Source of the DNA: Brucella haematophila
GTDB taxonomy: Bacteria; Pseudomonadota; Alphaproteobacteria; Rhizobiales; Rhizobiaceae
NCBI RefSeq assembly: GCF_005938105.1
Contig: NZ_VCPE01000010.1
Location: 124,001 to 188,000 of the forward strand
Length of the DNA stretch: 64,000 bases
Reading direction: 5' to 3'
Part shown: positions 1 through 9,869 of the stretch, in pieces
How the letters are laid out: each line of letters starts with the position of its first letter
How positions within the stretch are numbered: position 1 is the stretch's first letter
Made by a program: the position numbers and the translations under genes
The notes under the pieces: model-generated
Seen by the model: the letters and a program-made list of their open reading frames with translations, nothing else
The model's database searches: none
Told to the model about the DNA's origin: nothing

Positions 1-22
1 GCAGATATTGGCAGCAGGTTAG

Positions 23-82
23 GAGCATTTCCAGCAAAAGTGCGAAGCGGTTTTGCGTTGGACAATGCGGCAAACAAAGACA
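23..82. repeat. Rhizobiales palindromic intergenic repeat, copy 1
   Basis: A short element beginning GCATTTCCAGCAAAAGTGCG and running to AAACAAAGAC. Near-identical copies lie at about 23266-23370 and 62743-62802, with diverged or partial copies at 10022-10120, 29412-29440 and 30513-30570. It resembles the RIME-type mosaic elements of rhizobia; that family assignment is from memory of the general pattern. It overlaps an open frame continuous with the CAP gene but is probably upstream of the true start. Confidence 0.75.
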
Positions 83-90
83 TTCGGACG

Positions 91-585
91 ATGCAGCAAA
101 AACAAGGATTAATGCTTTCCCGGCGTGGCTTTCTGGTGCTCGCCGGGGGCGCGGTTTCGCTCTCCGCCTTGCCGTTTGACGCGGCTGAGGCGGCGACAAA
201 TGTGGTAAGCGCTGGCGATCCTACCGGGCTTTTCAACGCCATCCGCAAGGCAAATGGCCTCTCATTGATGGCGACCGATTCCAAGCTGGAACAGGCTGCG
301 CTTTTTCAGGCGAAGCGCATGGCAAGCTATGGCAAGATTGGCCACAGCGTGGGCTGGGGCAATGGGTTCGTTGCGCGGTTGCGTCAGGCGGGCATTCGCG
401 GGCCAGCGGCAGAAAACGTCGCATCCGGCCAGTCGAGCACCGAGGCGGTGTTTGACGCCTGGATGAAATCGCCCGGTCATCGCAAGAATATGCTCGATCC
501 CACATTCAGCCATTACGGCCTTGCCTGGGCAACGCCGGAAAACAAGCCCAATCGAATTTACTGGGCGATGATGCTCGGTCTCTGA
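91..585 (+). CDS. Tat-exported CAP/SCP-domain protein
   Basis: Secreted protein of the CAP (SCP/PR-1) superfamily, function in bacteria largely unknown. The N terminus carries a twin-arginine signal, SRRGFL, followed by a hydrophobic stretch and an AEA-type cleavage site, so export by the Tat system is likely. The CAP core is visible: a first histidine in KIGHSVGW, then AENVASG, and WMKSPGHRKNML near the C terminus. The frame is open further upstream to 40, but those codons come from a repeat element, so I start at the ATG at 91; the ATG at 112 is an alternative that still keeps the Tat motif. It stands alone, with a perfect hairpin 11 bases past the stop codon. Confidence 0.85.
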   Translation: MQQKQGLMLSRRGFLVLAGGAVSLSALPFDAAEAATNVVSAGDPTGLFNAIRKANGLSLMATDSKLEQAALFQAKRMASYGKIGHSVGWGNGFVARLRQAGIRGPAAENVASGQSSTEAVFDAWMKSPGHRKNMLDPTFSHYGLAWATPENKPNRIYWAMMLGL

Positions 586-595
586 TCTCCACAAA

Positions 596-619
596 CTCCT
601 GACAGATAGCTGTCAGGAG
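596..619 (+). terminator. Perfect 10-bp stem-loop after the CAP gene
   Basis: Arms CTCCTGACAG and CTGTCAGGAG flank a 4-base loop. There is no following T-run, so it may be a Rho-dependent end, an mRNA-stabilising hairpin or a weak terminator. Confidence 0.45.
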
Positions 620-713
620 CTGCGACAATCTATGGGCCGAATTCTCTGTAGTTTCGAGCGATTCCAGAGTAGACGTTCTCGAACAACAGGCATGAATTCG
701 GGGACAGTTGACT

Positions 714-2066
714 ATGGATCAGTCGCAGCGCGTTGGAAGCGTTACGAGGCCGTTCGATGTGACGCATCGCATGGTCATGCTGATCGCTATTCCCATGACA
801 CTTGCCGCCGTCACGACGCCACTTCTCGGCCTCGTCGACATGGGCGTGGTCGGCCAGATGGGCAAGGCCGAGCTGATCGGCGGATTGGCCATTGGCGCGC
901 TGGTGTTCGACTTCCTGCTGTCCATGTTCAATTTCCTGCGCTCCGGCACCACCGGTCTGGTGGCGCAGGCCATGGGTGCTGATGACGCCGTCGAAGAACA
1001 GGCGATCTTCTGGCGCGCCATCATCATCGCTGTCGCTGCCGGCGTGCTGATGATCCTGACACTGCCGCTGACACTGGCGGCGGCTTCAAGCTTCATGCAT
1101 CCGACAAGCGCGACCCAGGAAGCCATGGCGACCTATGTGTCGATCCGTATGCTGGCGGCCCCGGTTGCTCTCATCAATTACTCCGTGCTGGGGCTGGTAC
1201 TCGGGCGCGGGCAGGGGCTGCTCGGCCTTGGCCTTCAGGTTCTGCTCAACGGCATCAATATTGTGCTGTGCATTGTTCTCGGTCTGGAACTCGGCTGGGG
1301 TGTGACGGGCGTGGCATGGGCCACGGTCACCGGCGAAACGGTCGCGGCGATTGTCGGCCTTTTTCTGGTGGTCCGGCATTTCCGCAAGGATGCAACCAAG
1401 CGCCCGAGCCGCCAGCGCATTTTCCAGAAGGAAGGCATTGTGCGCATGTTCGCGGTCAATCGCGATATCATGATCCGCTCCTTCCTGCTTCTGACCGCTT
1501 TTGCCTTTTTCACACGTGCGGGTTCCGATCTCGGACCGGTGACGCTTGCGGCCAATGCCGTGCTGATGAATTTCTTCCTTGTGGCGGGCTTCTTCCTCGA
1601 TGGCATGGCCGCCGCCGCCGAACAGATCGTTGGGCGGTCCATCGGTGCTCGCTATAGCCCGGCCTTTGTGCGCGGTGCGAAACTGACCTTTGTCTGGGGG
1701 CTGGTGATGGCAAGCATCATCGCCTTCGCGCTTCTGGTTTTCGGTGATCCGATCATAGGCCTCTTGTCCAAGGCCGAGGATGTGCATGCCGAGGCGCTCA
1801 AATATCTGCCATGGGCCGCACTGACCGGGATGACCGGGCTGCTCGCCTTCCATATGGACGGCGTCTATATCGGGGCCACATGGTCGCGCGACATGCGCAA
1901 CATGATGTTCCTGTCGCTGGCCTTCTTCATGGCCGTGCTTTATGCCGCAAAGCCCGCGATGGGCAATCACGGGCTTTGGCTGGCGCTCAATCTGTTCCTG
2001 TCGGTGCGCGGCATCACGCTTCTGGCGATGCTGCCACGCCGTTACAGGCTGGAATTCACGAGATAA
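714..2066 (+). CDS. MATE family multidrug/toxin efflux transporter (DinF-like)
   Basis: Integral inner-membrane protein of about 450 residues, the usual MATE length, with some 12 hydrophobic segments. It would export cationic or drug-like compounds using a sodium or proton gradient. Typical features are the N-terminal PMTLAAVTTPLLGLVDMGVVG segment and the mid-protein helices around the FFTRAGSDLGPVTLAANAVL region. An in-frame TTG lies two codons upstream at 708; ATG at 714 is preferred. Its stop codon abuts the stop of the convergent pyrD with no spacer. It is only distantly related to the second MATE gene near 44 kb, so the two are not a recent duplication. Substrate cannot be told from sequence. 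Confidence 0.88.
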   Translation: MDQSQRVGSVTRPFDVTHRMVMLIAIPMTLAAVTTPLLGLVDMGVVGQMGKAELIGGLAIGALVFDFLLSMFNFLRSGTTGLVAQAMGADDAVEEQAIFWRAIIIAVAAGVLMILTLPLTLAAASSFMHPTSATQEAMATYVSIRMLAAPVALINYSVLGLVLGRGQGLLGLGLQVLLNGINIVLCIVLGLELGWGVTGVAWATVTGETVAAIVGLFLVVRHFRKDATKRPSRQRIFQKEGIVRMFAVNRDIMIRSFLLLTAFAFFTRAGSDLGPVTLAANAVLMNFFLVAGFFLDGMAAAAEQIVGRSIGARYSPAFVRGAKLTFVWGLVMASIIAFALLVFGDPIIGLLSKAEDVHAEALKYLPWAALTGMTGLLAFHMDGVYIGATWSRDMRNMMFLSLAFFMAVLYAAKPAMGNHGLWLALNLFLSVRGITLLAMLPRRYRLEFTR

Positions 2067-3161
2067 TCAGGCAGGCAGCTGACGGGCTGCCCAGTCTTTT
2101 GCGTCGCGGTTGCGCAGCTCGGCAATATTGGCAACGCCTTCGCGTTTGACCGCTGCCGACAGCCCACGCAGGATATCACTCGGCAGACCCGGGCCACGAT
2201 AGATGAGACCCGTATAAAGCTGCACCAGATCTGCTCCGGCCTTGATCTTGGTCAGGGCGGTTTCAGCGCTGTCGATGCCGCCAACGCCGATCAGCGGCAT
2301 GTCGGGGCCGACGCGCTCACGCATGCGGGCCAGCACCACGGTTGACCGTTCAAACAGCGGCGCACCGGAAAGTCCGCCGGTTTCATCGCGGTTTTCGGCG
2401 CTTTTCAGCCCCGTGCGCGACAGGGTCGTGTTGGAAACGATGATCCCGTCCAGCTTCTGCTCGGTGGCCTCGGCGGCGATGTCGTCCAGTTCCTCATCGG
2501 CCAGATCAGGCGCGATCTTGAGGAACACGGGGCGCTTCAGCGTGCACATGCTGCCTTCTTCGTTACGCGCTTCCAGCACGCGGCTCAAAAGCTCGCGCAA
2601 GCTGTCGCGCGCCTGAAGATTGCGCAAGCCCGGTGTGTTGGGCGAGGAAATATTGACGGTGAAATAGCGCGCCAGCTGGTAGAACCGGCGAATGCCCGCC
2701 ACATAATCGGCAATGCGATCTTCCGCATCCTTGTTGGCGCCGATATTGACACCGACAATGCCGCTCTTGCCTGCGCGTTGCGACAGGCGCTTGAAAGCCG
2801 CTTCGTGGCCCTCATTGTTGAAGCCGAGGCGATTGATGACGGCCTTGTCATCCACGAGGCGGAAAATGCGCGGACGCGGATTGCCGCTTTGCGGGCGCGG
2901 CGTGATGGTACCGATCTCGGTGAAGCCGAAGCCGAGCTTCAAAAGCGCATCCGGCACTTCGGCATTCTTGTCGTAGCCGGCGGCCATGCCGAGCGGATTG
3001 GGAAACTGCAAGCCCGCAACCTTCACCGACAAAGCGGGGTCGCTCGGCGCGCTGCAGCTGACGAGCCCGGTTTTCAGCCCGGCAATGGACAGGCCATGCG
3101 CCTGTTCGGCGTCGAAAGAGAAGAGGGCGCGTCGGCCGAGAGTTTCAAAAAGTCCGCTCAT
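2067..3161 (-). CDS. pyrD: Dihydroorotate dehydrogenase (quinone), class 2
   Basis: Fourth step of de novo pyrimidine synthesis, oxidising dihydroorotate to orotate with FMN and passing electrons to the quinone pool at the inner membrane. 364 residues, the class 2 length. An amphipathic N-terminal extension (MSGLFETLGRRALF) typical of the membrane-associated class is present, then NPLGMAAGYDKNAEVP, the TITPRPQSGNPRPR loop, NRLGFNNEG, and NISSPNTPGLR, which includes the catalytic serine region. The DUF952 gene lies directly upstream and its stop overlaps the pyrD start by four bases, so the two are co-transcribed and translationally coupled. Confidence 0.96.
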   Translation of the reverse strand: MSGLFETLGRRALFSFDAEQAHGLSIAGLKTGLVSCSAPSDPALSVKVAGLQFPNPLGMAAGYDKNAEVPDALLKLGFGFTEIGTITPRPQSGNPRPRIFRLVDDKAVINRLGFNNEGHEAAFKRLSQRAGKSGIVGVNIGANKDAEDRIADYVAGIRRFYQLARYFTVNISSPNTPGLRNLQARDSLRELLSRVLEARNEEGSMCTLKRPVFLKIAPDLADEELDDIAAEATEQKLDGIIVSNTTLSRTGLKSAENRDETGGLSGAPLFERSTVVLARMRERVGPDMPLIGVGGIDSAETALTKIKAGADLVQLYTGLIYRGPGLPSDILRGLSAAVKREGVANIAELRNRDAKDWAARQLPA

Positions 3162-3511
3162 TCGTCTTTCAGCTCCGGGAAAATATGAAGTCCGTCGTCA
3201 TCGAGCAGCAAGGGCTCGACAGTCACGACCGCATCAAGCGGAAGATCCGCATAGAGATGAGGGAAAAGCGCGCCGCCGCGCGAGGCCTCATATTTAAGGT
3301 TTTCACCAAGACGGGTCGCGTCCACGCTCACAAGAACCAAGTTGTTCTGGTTCGCAAAATGCTTAGCCGCTGTTTCGCGCACCTGTGTTGCAGTAGAGAA
3401 ATGGATATAGCCATCGGCAATATCAACCGGCGCGCCCGTAAAGCTTCCCGCCTTTTCCGCTTGCGCCCAGAGGTCGCGCGGGGCGATCTTGTAGATGATC
3501 TTGTTGGTCAT
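3158..3511 (-). CDS. DUF952 family protein
   Basis: 117-residue soluble protein of the DUF952 family, no established function. The family signature is visible in GYIHFSTATQVRETAAKHF and ALFPHLYADLPLD. It overlaps pyrD by ATGA (3158-3161) and is first in the two-gene unit; the same pairing is common in alphaproteobacteria, but it does not by itself show a role in pyrimidine synthesis. Confidence 0.85.
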   Translation of the reverse strand: MTNKIIYKIAPRDLWAQAEKAGSFTGAPVDIADGYIHFSTATQVRETAAKHFANQNNLVLVSVDATRLGENLKYEASRGGALFPHLYADLPLDAVVTVEPLLLDDDGLHIFPELKDE

Positions 3512-3615
3512 GGCTGCTCTCTAGACCGAAATTGTCAGGAAATCAAAGTCTCCAACGTTCGATTTTCGTCGCAAAGCTCCCATATGATGACAGGAAGCCA
3601 AAGGGAGATCGGATT

Positions 3616-4092
3616 ATGTCGAACAAAAACACCTTTTTTGCTGCGCGTCCCGTCATCCGCGGTCTGGCGGCGGTGGCTCTGGTCGCGCCGGTTCTGACCG
3701 CATCCGGAGCAGTCGCGCAGGAAACTGGCCGCTATCGTCTCGAACAGACCGAAACCGGCTATGTGCGCCTCGATACCAAGACCGGCGCGATTTCGGTTTG
3801 CACCGAACAGTCGCAGGGTCAGATGGTCTGCAAGATGGCGACGGAAGACCGCGAGGCTTATGAAAACGATCTGGCGGATTTGCAGGATCGCGTGAAGGTG
3901 CTGGAAGACCGGCTGGCGGCCATCGATCAGAAGGGCAGCGGCAACACGGCATCGGGCCTGCCGAGCGAACAGGAGTTCGAACAGTCCATGAGCTATATGG
4001 AGCGCTTCATGCGCCGCTTCATGGATATCGCCAAGAGCTTCGATAGCGAGCCGGAAAAGCCTTCAAATCAAGCTATGCCTGATAAATCATGA
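3616..4092 (+). CDS. Periplasmic coiled-coil protein of unknown function
   Basis: 158 residues. A cleavable signal peptide is clear (positively charged start, hydrophobic LAAVALVAPVLTASG, cleavage after AVAQ). The mature part has a beta-like section YRLEQTETGYVRLDTKTGAIS with two cysteines (CTEQSQGQMVC) that could form a disulfide, then a predicted coiled coil (DLADLQDRVKVLEDRLAAI) and an acidic, methionine-rich C terminus. The frame is open back to 3532, but AAGGGAG at about 3601 and the signal peptide fix the start at 3616. I do not recognise the family. Confidence 0.75.
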   Translation: MSNKNTFFAARPVIRGLAAVALVAPVLTASGAVAQETGRYRLEQTETGYVRLDTKTGAISVCTEQSQGQMVCKMATEDREAYENDLADLQDRVKVLEDRLAAIDQKGSGNTASGLPSEQEFEQSMSYMERFMRRFMDIAKSFDSEPEKPSNQAMPDKS

Positions 4093-4443
4093 CGGCCACA
4101 ACATGTGTTTTCTACAATCCTCGATGAGGGCTGGAATTAGGGACAATATAGCGGCGATAAGTGCAAATTTTAGGAACGCTACGCCTTGGATTGGTGCATT
4201 TGTTACAAACGGCCCTATGGAAAACCCGACAAGATATCCGGCTTTGCGAAAATAATAATTAGATAATGATAAATTAAAGCCAGAAATACTGTTGTAAAAA
4301 ATAAGCGGGATTATCACTGTCACAGGGATAATATGGAGAAAGAAACGTATTATCAAATCGTACGAATTGTGGCCTGTCCAGCAAAGTATGGACGAAGTGA
4401 AGCCAAGGAAAATTGGGAAATGGAGATTTGAGAAATATCTCAT
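4087..4443 (-). CDS. Small hydrophobic membrane protein, AT-rich, unknown
   Basis: About 118 residues with three or four hydrophobic stretches (FPIFLGFTSSILCW, FFLHIIPVTVIIPLIFY, IQGVAFLKFALIAAILSLIPAL). Base composition is far more AT-rich than the flanking genes, which suggests foreign origin. The frame continues upstream to 4491 but would then run through a strong hairpin, so ATG at 4443 is the better start. Its stop overlaps the stop of the convergent gene. No family recognised; a real gene is likely but unproven. Confidence 0.5.
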   Translation of the reverse strand: MRYFSNLHFPIFLGFTSSILCWTGHNSYDLIIRFFLHIIPVTVIIPLIFYNSISGFNLSLSNYYFRKAGYLVGFSIGPFVTNAPIQGVAFLKFALIAAILSLIPALIEDCRKHMLWPS

Positions 4444-4477
4444 ATTGCATGACCTGAATGATAAAAATTGATGATAA

Positions 4478-4506
4478 AAAGACGGCGCCATTTGGCGCCG
4501 TTTATT
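4478..4506. terminator. Bidirectional rho-independent terminator
   Basis: Stem ACGGCGCCA/TGGCGCCGT (4482-4501) with a 2-base loop, A-run on the left and T-rich sequence on the right. It ends the pip transcript on the minus strand. Confidence 0.85.
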
Positions 4507-4521
4507 GTTTCAATGAGAATA

Positions 4522-5526
<1,005 letters not shown>

Positions 5527-5704
5527 TTAATTGCCGGCGCAACCCTACCACACAATGCGGCCAGATGGCGGCAATGAGAAATGCGAAAACACGTTAGCAA
5601 CGTGATTTTTGGTTGCTCCGGATAAAAATAGGCATAAAAACTTGATTGGTCGCATTGGATGCACCGCACGGGGAGGAACCACTTGAAATTGGCGCGCGAG
5701 GCAC

Positions 5705-6346
5705 ATGCACTTTATCATCGCTGACGATCACCCGCTTTTCCGCGGCGCATTGAGACAGGTTCTGTCGGGGCAATCCGAAAACGTGGAGATTGTCGAAGTT
5801 GGCGATTTCGATGCTGTCAGGAAACTGGTTGCCGAGCGCGACGATATTGACCTTCTGTTGCTCGATCTGACGATGCCCGGCGGCGCAGGTCTTTCAGGAC
5901 TGGTCGCGCTGAAGGCGTTGCAGCCGGCTTTGCCGGTGGTGATCGTTTCCGCCACGGATGACGCCGCCACCATCCATCATGCGGTGGAACTGGGCGCATC
6001 GGGCTTCATTTCCAAATCGGCCAGCATGGAAACCATCGGCGAGGCGGTTCGCGCCGTGCTGGCTGGCGATATCTGGACGCCGGAAGGTATCGATCTCGAT
6101 CACCCGAAAGACCCGGAAATCGAAGGACTGATTGCGCGCCTGCGCACGCTGACACCACAGCAGACCCGTGTGTTGACCATGCTTGCCGAAGGTCTCCTCA
6201 ACAAGCAGATCGCCTATGAGCTGAGCGTATCGGAAGCGACCGTCAAGGCGCATGTTTCGGCAGTGTTGCAGAAGCTTGGCGTCGATAGCCGCACCCAGGC
6301 CGTCATTCTTCTGTCGCGCATCGGCAGTGATGTAATCAGCAGCTGA
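5705..6346 (+). CDS. NarL/LuxR-family response regulator, CrbR/ErdR/ActK-like
   Basis: 213 residues: receiver domain (about 1-120; phosphoacceptor Asp54 in LLLLDLTMPGG) and a LuxR-type HTH (about 145-210; LTPQQTRVLTMLAEGLLNKQIA then SEATVKAHVSAVLQKL). Its partner is very probably the SLC5-type hybrid kinase encoded convergently just 7 bases downstream. This pair corresponds to CrbS/CrbR, MxtR/ErdR and Sinorhizobium ActJ/ActK, which activate acetyl-CoA synthetase genes in acetate use; the target here is inferred from the family, not seen. Start chosen at the ATG that begins directly with the receiver strand MHFIIADDHPLF. Confidence 0.88.
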   Translation: MHFIIADDHPLFRGALRQVLSGQSENVEIVEVGDFDAVRKLVAERDDIDLLLLDLTMPGGAGLSGLVALKALQPALPVVIVSATDDAATIHHAVELGASGFISKSASMETIGEAVRAVLAGDIWTPEGIDLDHPKDPEIEGLIARLRTLTPQQTRVLTMLAEGLLNKQIAYELSVSEATVKAHVSAVLQKLGVDSRTQAVILLSRIGSDVISS

Positions 6347-6353
6347 TCCAGTT

Positions 6354-9300
6354 TTACTGCGCAGCCGTCTGTGCCGAGCTGCTGTCCTGTCGCGCATGAT
6401 AGAAATGCGACAGCAGCGAGCGCAGGGCCGCCGGACGAAGCGGCTTGTTCAACAGGGTTATATTCTCTTCCTCGGCGCGCTGGCGCACTTCCTTGGACCG
6501 GTCGGCGGTCAGCAATATGGCCGGTATCTCCGTTTTGAAATGCTCTCGCGTGTAACCGATCATGTCGATCCCGTTTTCATGGATCAGGTGATAATCGGCG
6601 ACGATCACATCCGGCGCGGTGCTGCGATTGGCGCAGAACGCTCTCAACGCCGCTCCGTTGCGCAGCGTGGTCACATTGCAGCCCCAGCCGGAAAGCAGCG
6701 TTTCCATGCCGGACAGGATGTCGGCATCATTGTCGATGCACAGTACGTCCAGGCCGGTCAGTTCCAGCGCACGTGCATGGCCGCGACGGCTTCTGGTTTC
6801 CTCCACCGGAACCGGCGCGTTTGAAACGGGAATGCGCAAGGTGAACGTGGTGCCTTTGCCCTGAACCGAGCGCACCGACAGCGGGAATGCCAACAGCCGG
6901 GCGATGCGGTCGACGATGGACAGGCCAAGCCCCAGCCCTTCCGCCTCGCGCATGCCTTCATCAAGGCGGGTGAACTCACGGAAAACGAGCTTCAGCTTGT
7001 GTTGTGGAATGCCGATGCCGGTGTCGAGCACCTGCAACTCGACAAAAGCCCCGCGGCGCCGCACGCCGAGCAGTATGCCGCCGCTGCGGCTGTATTTGAT
7101 CGAATTGGAAACGAGGTTCTGGATCAGGCGGCGCAGCATGTTGCGGTCAGTTTTCACGACGATGCTCGACGGTACCACGCGCAGTTTCAGCGCCTTTTTG
7201 CGTGCCAGCGGGGTGAAATCGGTGGCGATCTGGGTCAGCAATTTGTCCAGCCGGAACACCGAGACTTCCGGCTTTAGCGCTCCGGTATCGAGGCGCGAAA
7301 TATCCAGCACCATGCCCAGAATGGCCTCGACCGCCTCCAGCGAGGAATCGATGTTGCGGGCAAATTCGCTGGTTTCAGAACGCCCCAGTTTTTCCGAAAG
7401 CGCGGTGGAATAGAGGCGGGCGGCATTGAGCGGTTGCAGAATGTCGTGGCCAGCGGCAGCGAGAAAGCGCGTCTTGCCGAGATTGGCCTCTTCGGCAGCA
7501 GCCTGCGCACGCGCCAGCGCCTGGTTCACATGCGTCAGCTCCGCCGTGCGGTCGGCCACGCGCTGCTCCAGCATTTCGGCAGCTTTCTGGCGCATCAGGT
7601 CCGCTTCAACGGCAGCGGTGATGTCGGTATAGGTCGCGACGATGCCGCCATCCGGCATTGGATTGGACTGGATTTCGAGGGTCTTGTTGGTGGATTTCAT
7701 CTTCATGCGCAACGGCTTGCGGCTGGCCGTCAGCGAATGAATGATGGTGTTGCGCGTGTTGAAGGCGATATCTTCGCGGCGGATCAGATGCTCGACGATC
7801 TCCGAAACCGGTATGCCGACCTGCATCACCTCGTCGGGCAGGTTGAGCAGGGTGCGGAACTGGCGGTTCCAGAATGCCAGCCGGAAATCCTTGTCGAACA
7901 CCGTGATGCCCTGTTCCATCTGGTCGAGCGCGATCTGCAACAGGTCACGATTTTGTTGCAGTGCGGCGGAGGCGTCATCGAGAAGCTGGCGCGCATCCCG
8001 CCCGGAAGCATCGTTGCGTTGCAAAAGCAGCGACAGTACAAGCCGCGCCGACGCCGTGCCTACCGCCGTGCCGAGCAATTGTTCGGCATAGCGGATCAGG
8101 GGCGTGTCCACCGTCATGCCCGGATCGAGCCTGCGCTGCTGATGCCCTTCAAATCGCAGCAAGGCGCGCTCGACACGCTCGGAGCCCAGATAGCGCGCCA
8201 TGGTGGCTTTCAGTTCGGCCACGGTGACCGTGGTGCGAAAGCGTTTCAGGGTTGGCGCGGCGATGGAATAGCGCGGCAGGAAGATGCTGGCCTGAATGCG
8301 CTCCAGCGGCGTCGAGGCGCGCGACAGCGAACCCAGAACATAGAACAGCGTATTGGCGGCAAGGCTCCAGATCACGCCATTGGTCAGCGGCAGCGCATCG
8401 GTGCCGAACAGCGCTTCGGGGCGCAGTGCTGTGAAGCCGAGAAAACCGTCGCGCAAAATGGCGGCGTCTTCCGGCGCCATGGTGGGCAACAGCAGCGTAT
8501 AGGCCCAGACGAGGAACCCTGCGGAAAGGCCAAGCATCGCGCCGCGCCCATTGGCATTGCGCCAGAACAGACCGCCGATGAAGGCGGGCGCAAATTGCGC
8601 AATGGCGGCAAAAGACACAAAGCCGATCGAGGCCAGATGGATATTGTTGGAGGTGAAACGATAATAGGCGAAGGCAAGCGCCAGAATGGCGATGATCGTC
8701 ACGCGCCTTGTATTGAGAATGACCTTGGTGAGGTCAGGCTGTTCGGCGGGATGGCGCTTGGCCATGCTGCGGATGAAAAGCGGCAGCACGAGATGGTTGG
8801 AAATCATGATCGACAGCGCCACGCAGGCGACGATCACCATGGCGGTTGCAGCGGACAACCCGCCGAGGAAGGCAATGAGCGCCATCCAGTGTGCTTCGGC
8901 GGCAAGCGGCAGGGCGAGCACGTATAGATCGCCGCTGACCGTGTTGCCGAGCGTCATCACGCCGATCAATGCAATTGGAAAGACGAAGATATTGATCAGC
9001 ACCAGATAGACCGGGAACAACCAGGATGCGGTGCGCAGTTCCTTGTCGCTGCGGCTTTCAACAACCGTGACGTGGAACTGGCGCGGCAGCATGATGATGG
9101 CAGCAGCACTGAGAGCCGTCTGGATAATCCAGGTGCCGATGGAGGTCTGATAGTGAAACGCTTTCAGCGCATCCGTGGATTGGGAAACCTGGCTGATGAG
9201 CTGCGAGGGCGAGCCGAACAGAAAGAAGGTGCAGGCGAGACCGACCGTCAGAAATGCGCAGAGCTTGATGACGGATTCCACCGCAATGGCGAGGATCAGC

Positions 9301-9869
9301 CCATTCTGGTGTTCGGTCGCATCGGTATGGCGCGTGCCGAACAGGATGGCGAAAACGGCCAACACCGCAGCGACGGCCAGTGAAATATCGCCGAAGATGA
9401 AGGCTGGCGGGGCAAGGGTGCGGCCATAATGGTCCATCACCAGCCCGACGCTGCCCGCAACCGCTTTCAGCTGCAAGGCGATATAGGGGATGGATCCAAC
9501 GGCGGCGATGCAGGTGGCAAGCGACGCCACGCCGAAACTCTTGCCGTAACGGGCAGCCAGAAAATCGGCGATGGAGGTGATGCGCTCCGCCTTGGCCAGC
9601 CGCACGATATGGCGCAGCAGCCGGTTGCCGAGCGTGAAAACCAGAATGGGGCCGATATAGATGCCGAGGAATTCCAGTCCGCGCTGCGCGGACAGACCAA
9701 CGGAGCCGAAAAAGGTCCACGACGTGCAATAGACCGCGAGGCTCAGCGCATAGACATAGGGGCGTGGCGCACTGTTCCAGCGCGACGATCTGCGGTCACC
9801 GATACTGGCGACAGCAAAGAGCAGCAGCAGGTACAAGAAGGCAGCGCCGATGATTCCCCAGCCTTGCAT
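6354..9869 (-). CDS. SLC5-STAC-PAS hybrid histidine kinase, CrbS/MxtR/ActJ-like
   Basis: 1171-residue membrane sensor. The first ~500 residues are a sodium/solute-symporter fold with many transmembrane helices, followed by a STAC-type linker (about 530-610, with ERVERALLRFEGHQQRR), a PAS domain (about 630-740, QMEQGITVFDKDFRLAFWNR), a dimerisation domain with phospho-accepting His808 in AAAGHDILQPLN, a HATPase domain (NSIKYS, DTGIGIP, GLGLGLS) and a C-terminal receiver with Asp1092 in VIVADYHLI. The architecture is that of CrbS/MxtR, which control acetate utilisation; whether the transporter part moves a substrate is unknown. It is convergent with its likely response regulator, so the two are not in one operon. 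Confidence 0.9.
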   Translation of the reverse strand: MQGWGIIGAAFLYLLLLFAVASIGDRRSSRWNSAPRPYVYALSLAVYCTSWTFFGSVGLSAQRGLEFLGIYIGPILVFTLGNRLLRHIVRLAKAERITSIADFLAARYGKSFGVASLATCIAAVGSIPYIALQLKAVAGSVGLVMDHYGRTLAPPAFIFGDISLAVAAVLAVFAILFGTRHTDATEHQNGLILAIAVESVIKLCAFLTVGLACTFFLFGSPSQLISQVSQSTDALKAFHYQTSIGTWIIQTALSAAAIIMLPRQFHVTVVESRSDKELRTASWLFPVYLVLINIFVFPIALIGVMTLGNTVSGDLYVLALPLAAEAHWMALIAFLGGLSAATAMVIVACVALSIMISNHLVLPLFIRSMAKRHPAEQPDLTKVILNTRRVTIIAILALAFAYYRFTSNNIHLASIGFVSFAAIAQFAPAFIGGLFWRNANGRGAMLGLSAGFLVWAYTLLLPTMAPEDAAILRDGFLGFTALRPEALFGTDALPLTNGVIWSLAANTLFYVLGSLSRASTPLERIQASIFLPRYSIAAPTLKRFRTTVTVAELKATMARYLGSERVERALLRFEGHQQRRLDPGMTVDTPLIRYAEQLLGTAVGTASARLVLSLLLQRNDASGRDARQLLDDASAALQQNRDLLQIALDQMEQGITVFDKDFRLAFWNRQFRTLLNLPDEVMQVGIPVSEIVEHLIRREDIAFNTRNTIIHSLTASRKPLRMKMKSTNKTLEIQSNPMPDGGIVATYTDITAAVEADLMRQKAAEMLEQRVADRTAELTHVNQALARAQAAAEEANLGKTRFLAAAGHDILQPLNAARLYSTALSEKLGRSETSEFARNIDSSLEAVEAILGMVLDISRLDTGALKPEVSVFRLDKLLTQIATDFTPLARKKALKLRVVPSSIVVKTDRNMLRRLIQNLVSNSIKYSRSGGILLGVRRRGAFVELQVLDTGIGIPQHKLKLVFREFTRLDEGMREAEGLGLGLSIVDRIARLLAFPLSVRSVQGKGTTFTLRIPVSNAPVPVEETRSRRGHARALELTGLDVLCIDNDADILSGMETLLSGWGCNVTTLRNGAALRAFCANRSTAPDVIVADYHLIHENGIDMIGYTREHFKTEIPAILLTADRSKEVRQRAEEENITLLNKPLRPAALRSLLSHFYHARQDSSSAQTAAQ

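Noticed and set aside
7434-8927. Plus-strand open frame of 497 codons
   Set aside because: Antisense to the hybrid kinase, with Arg/Gln/His-biased composition and no recognisable domain.
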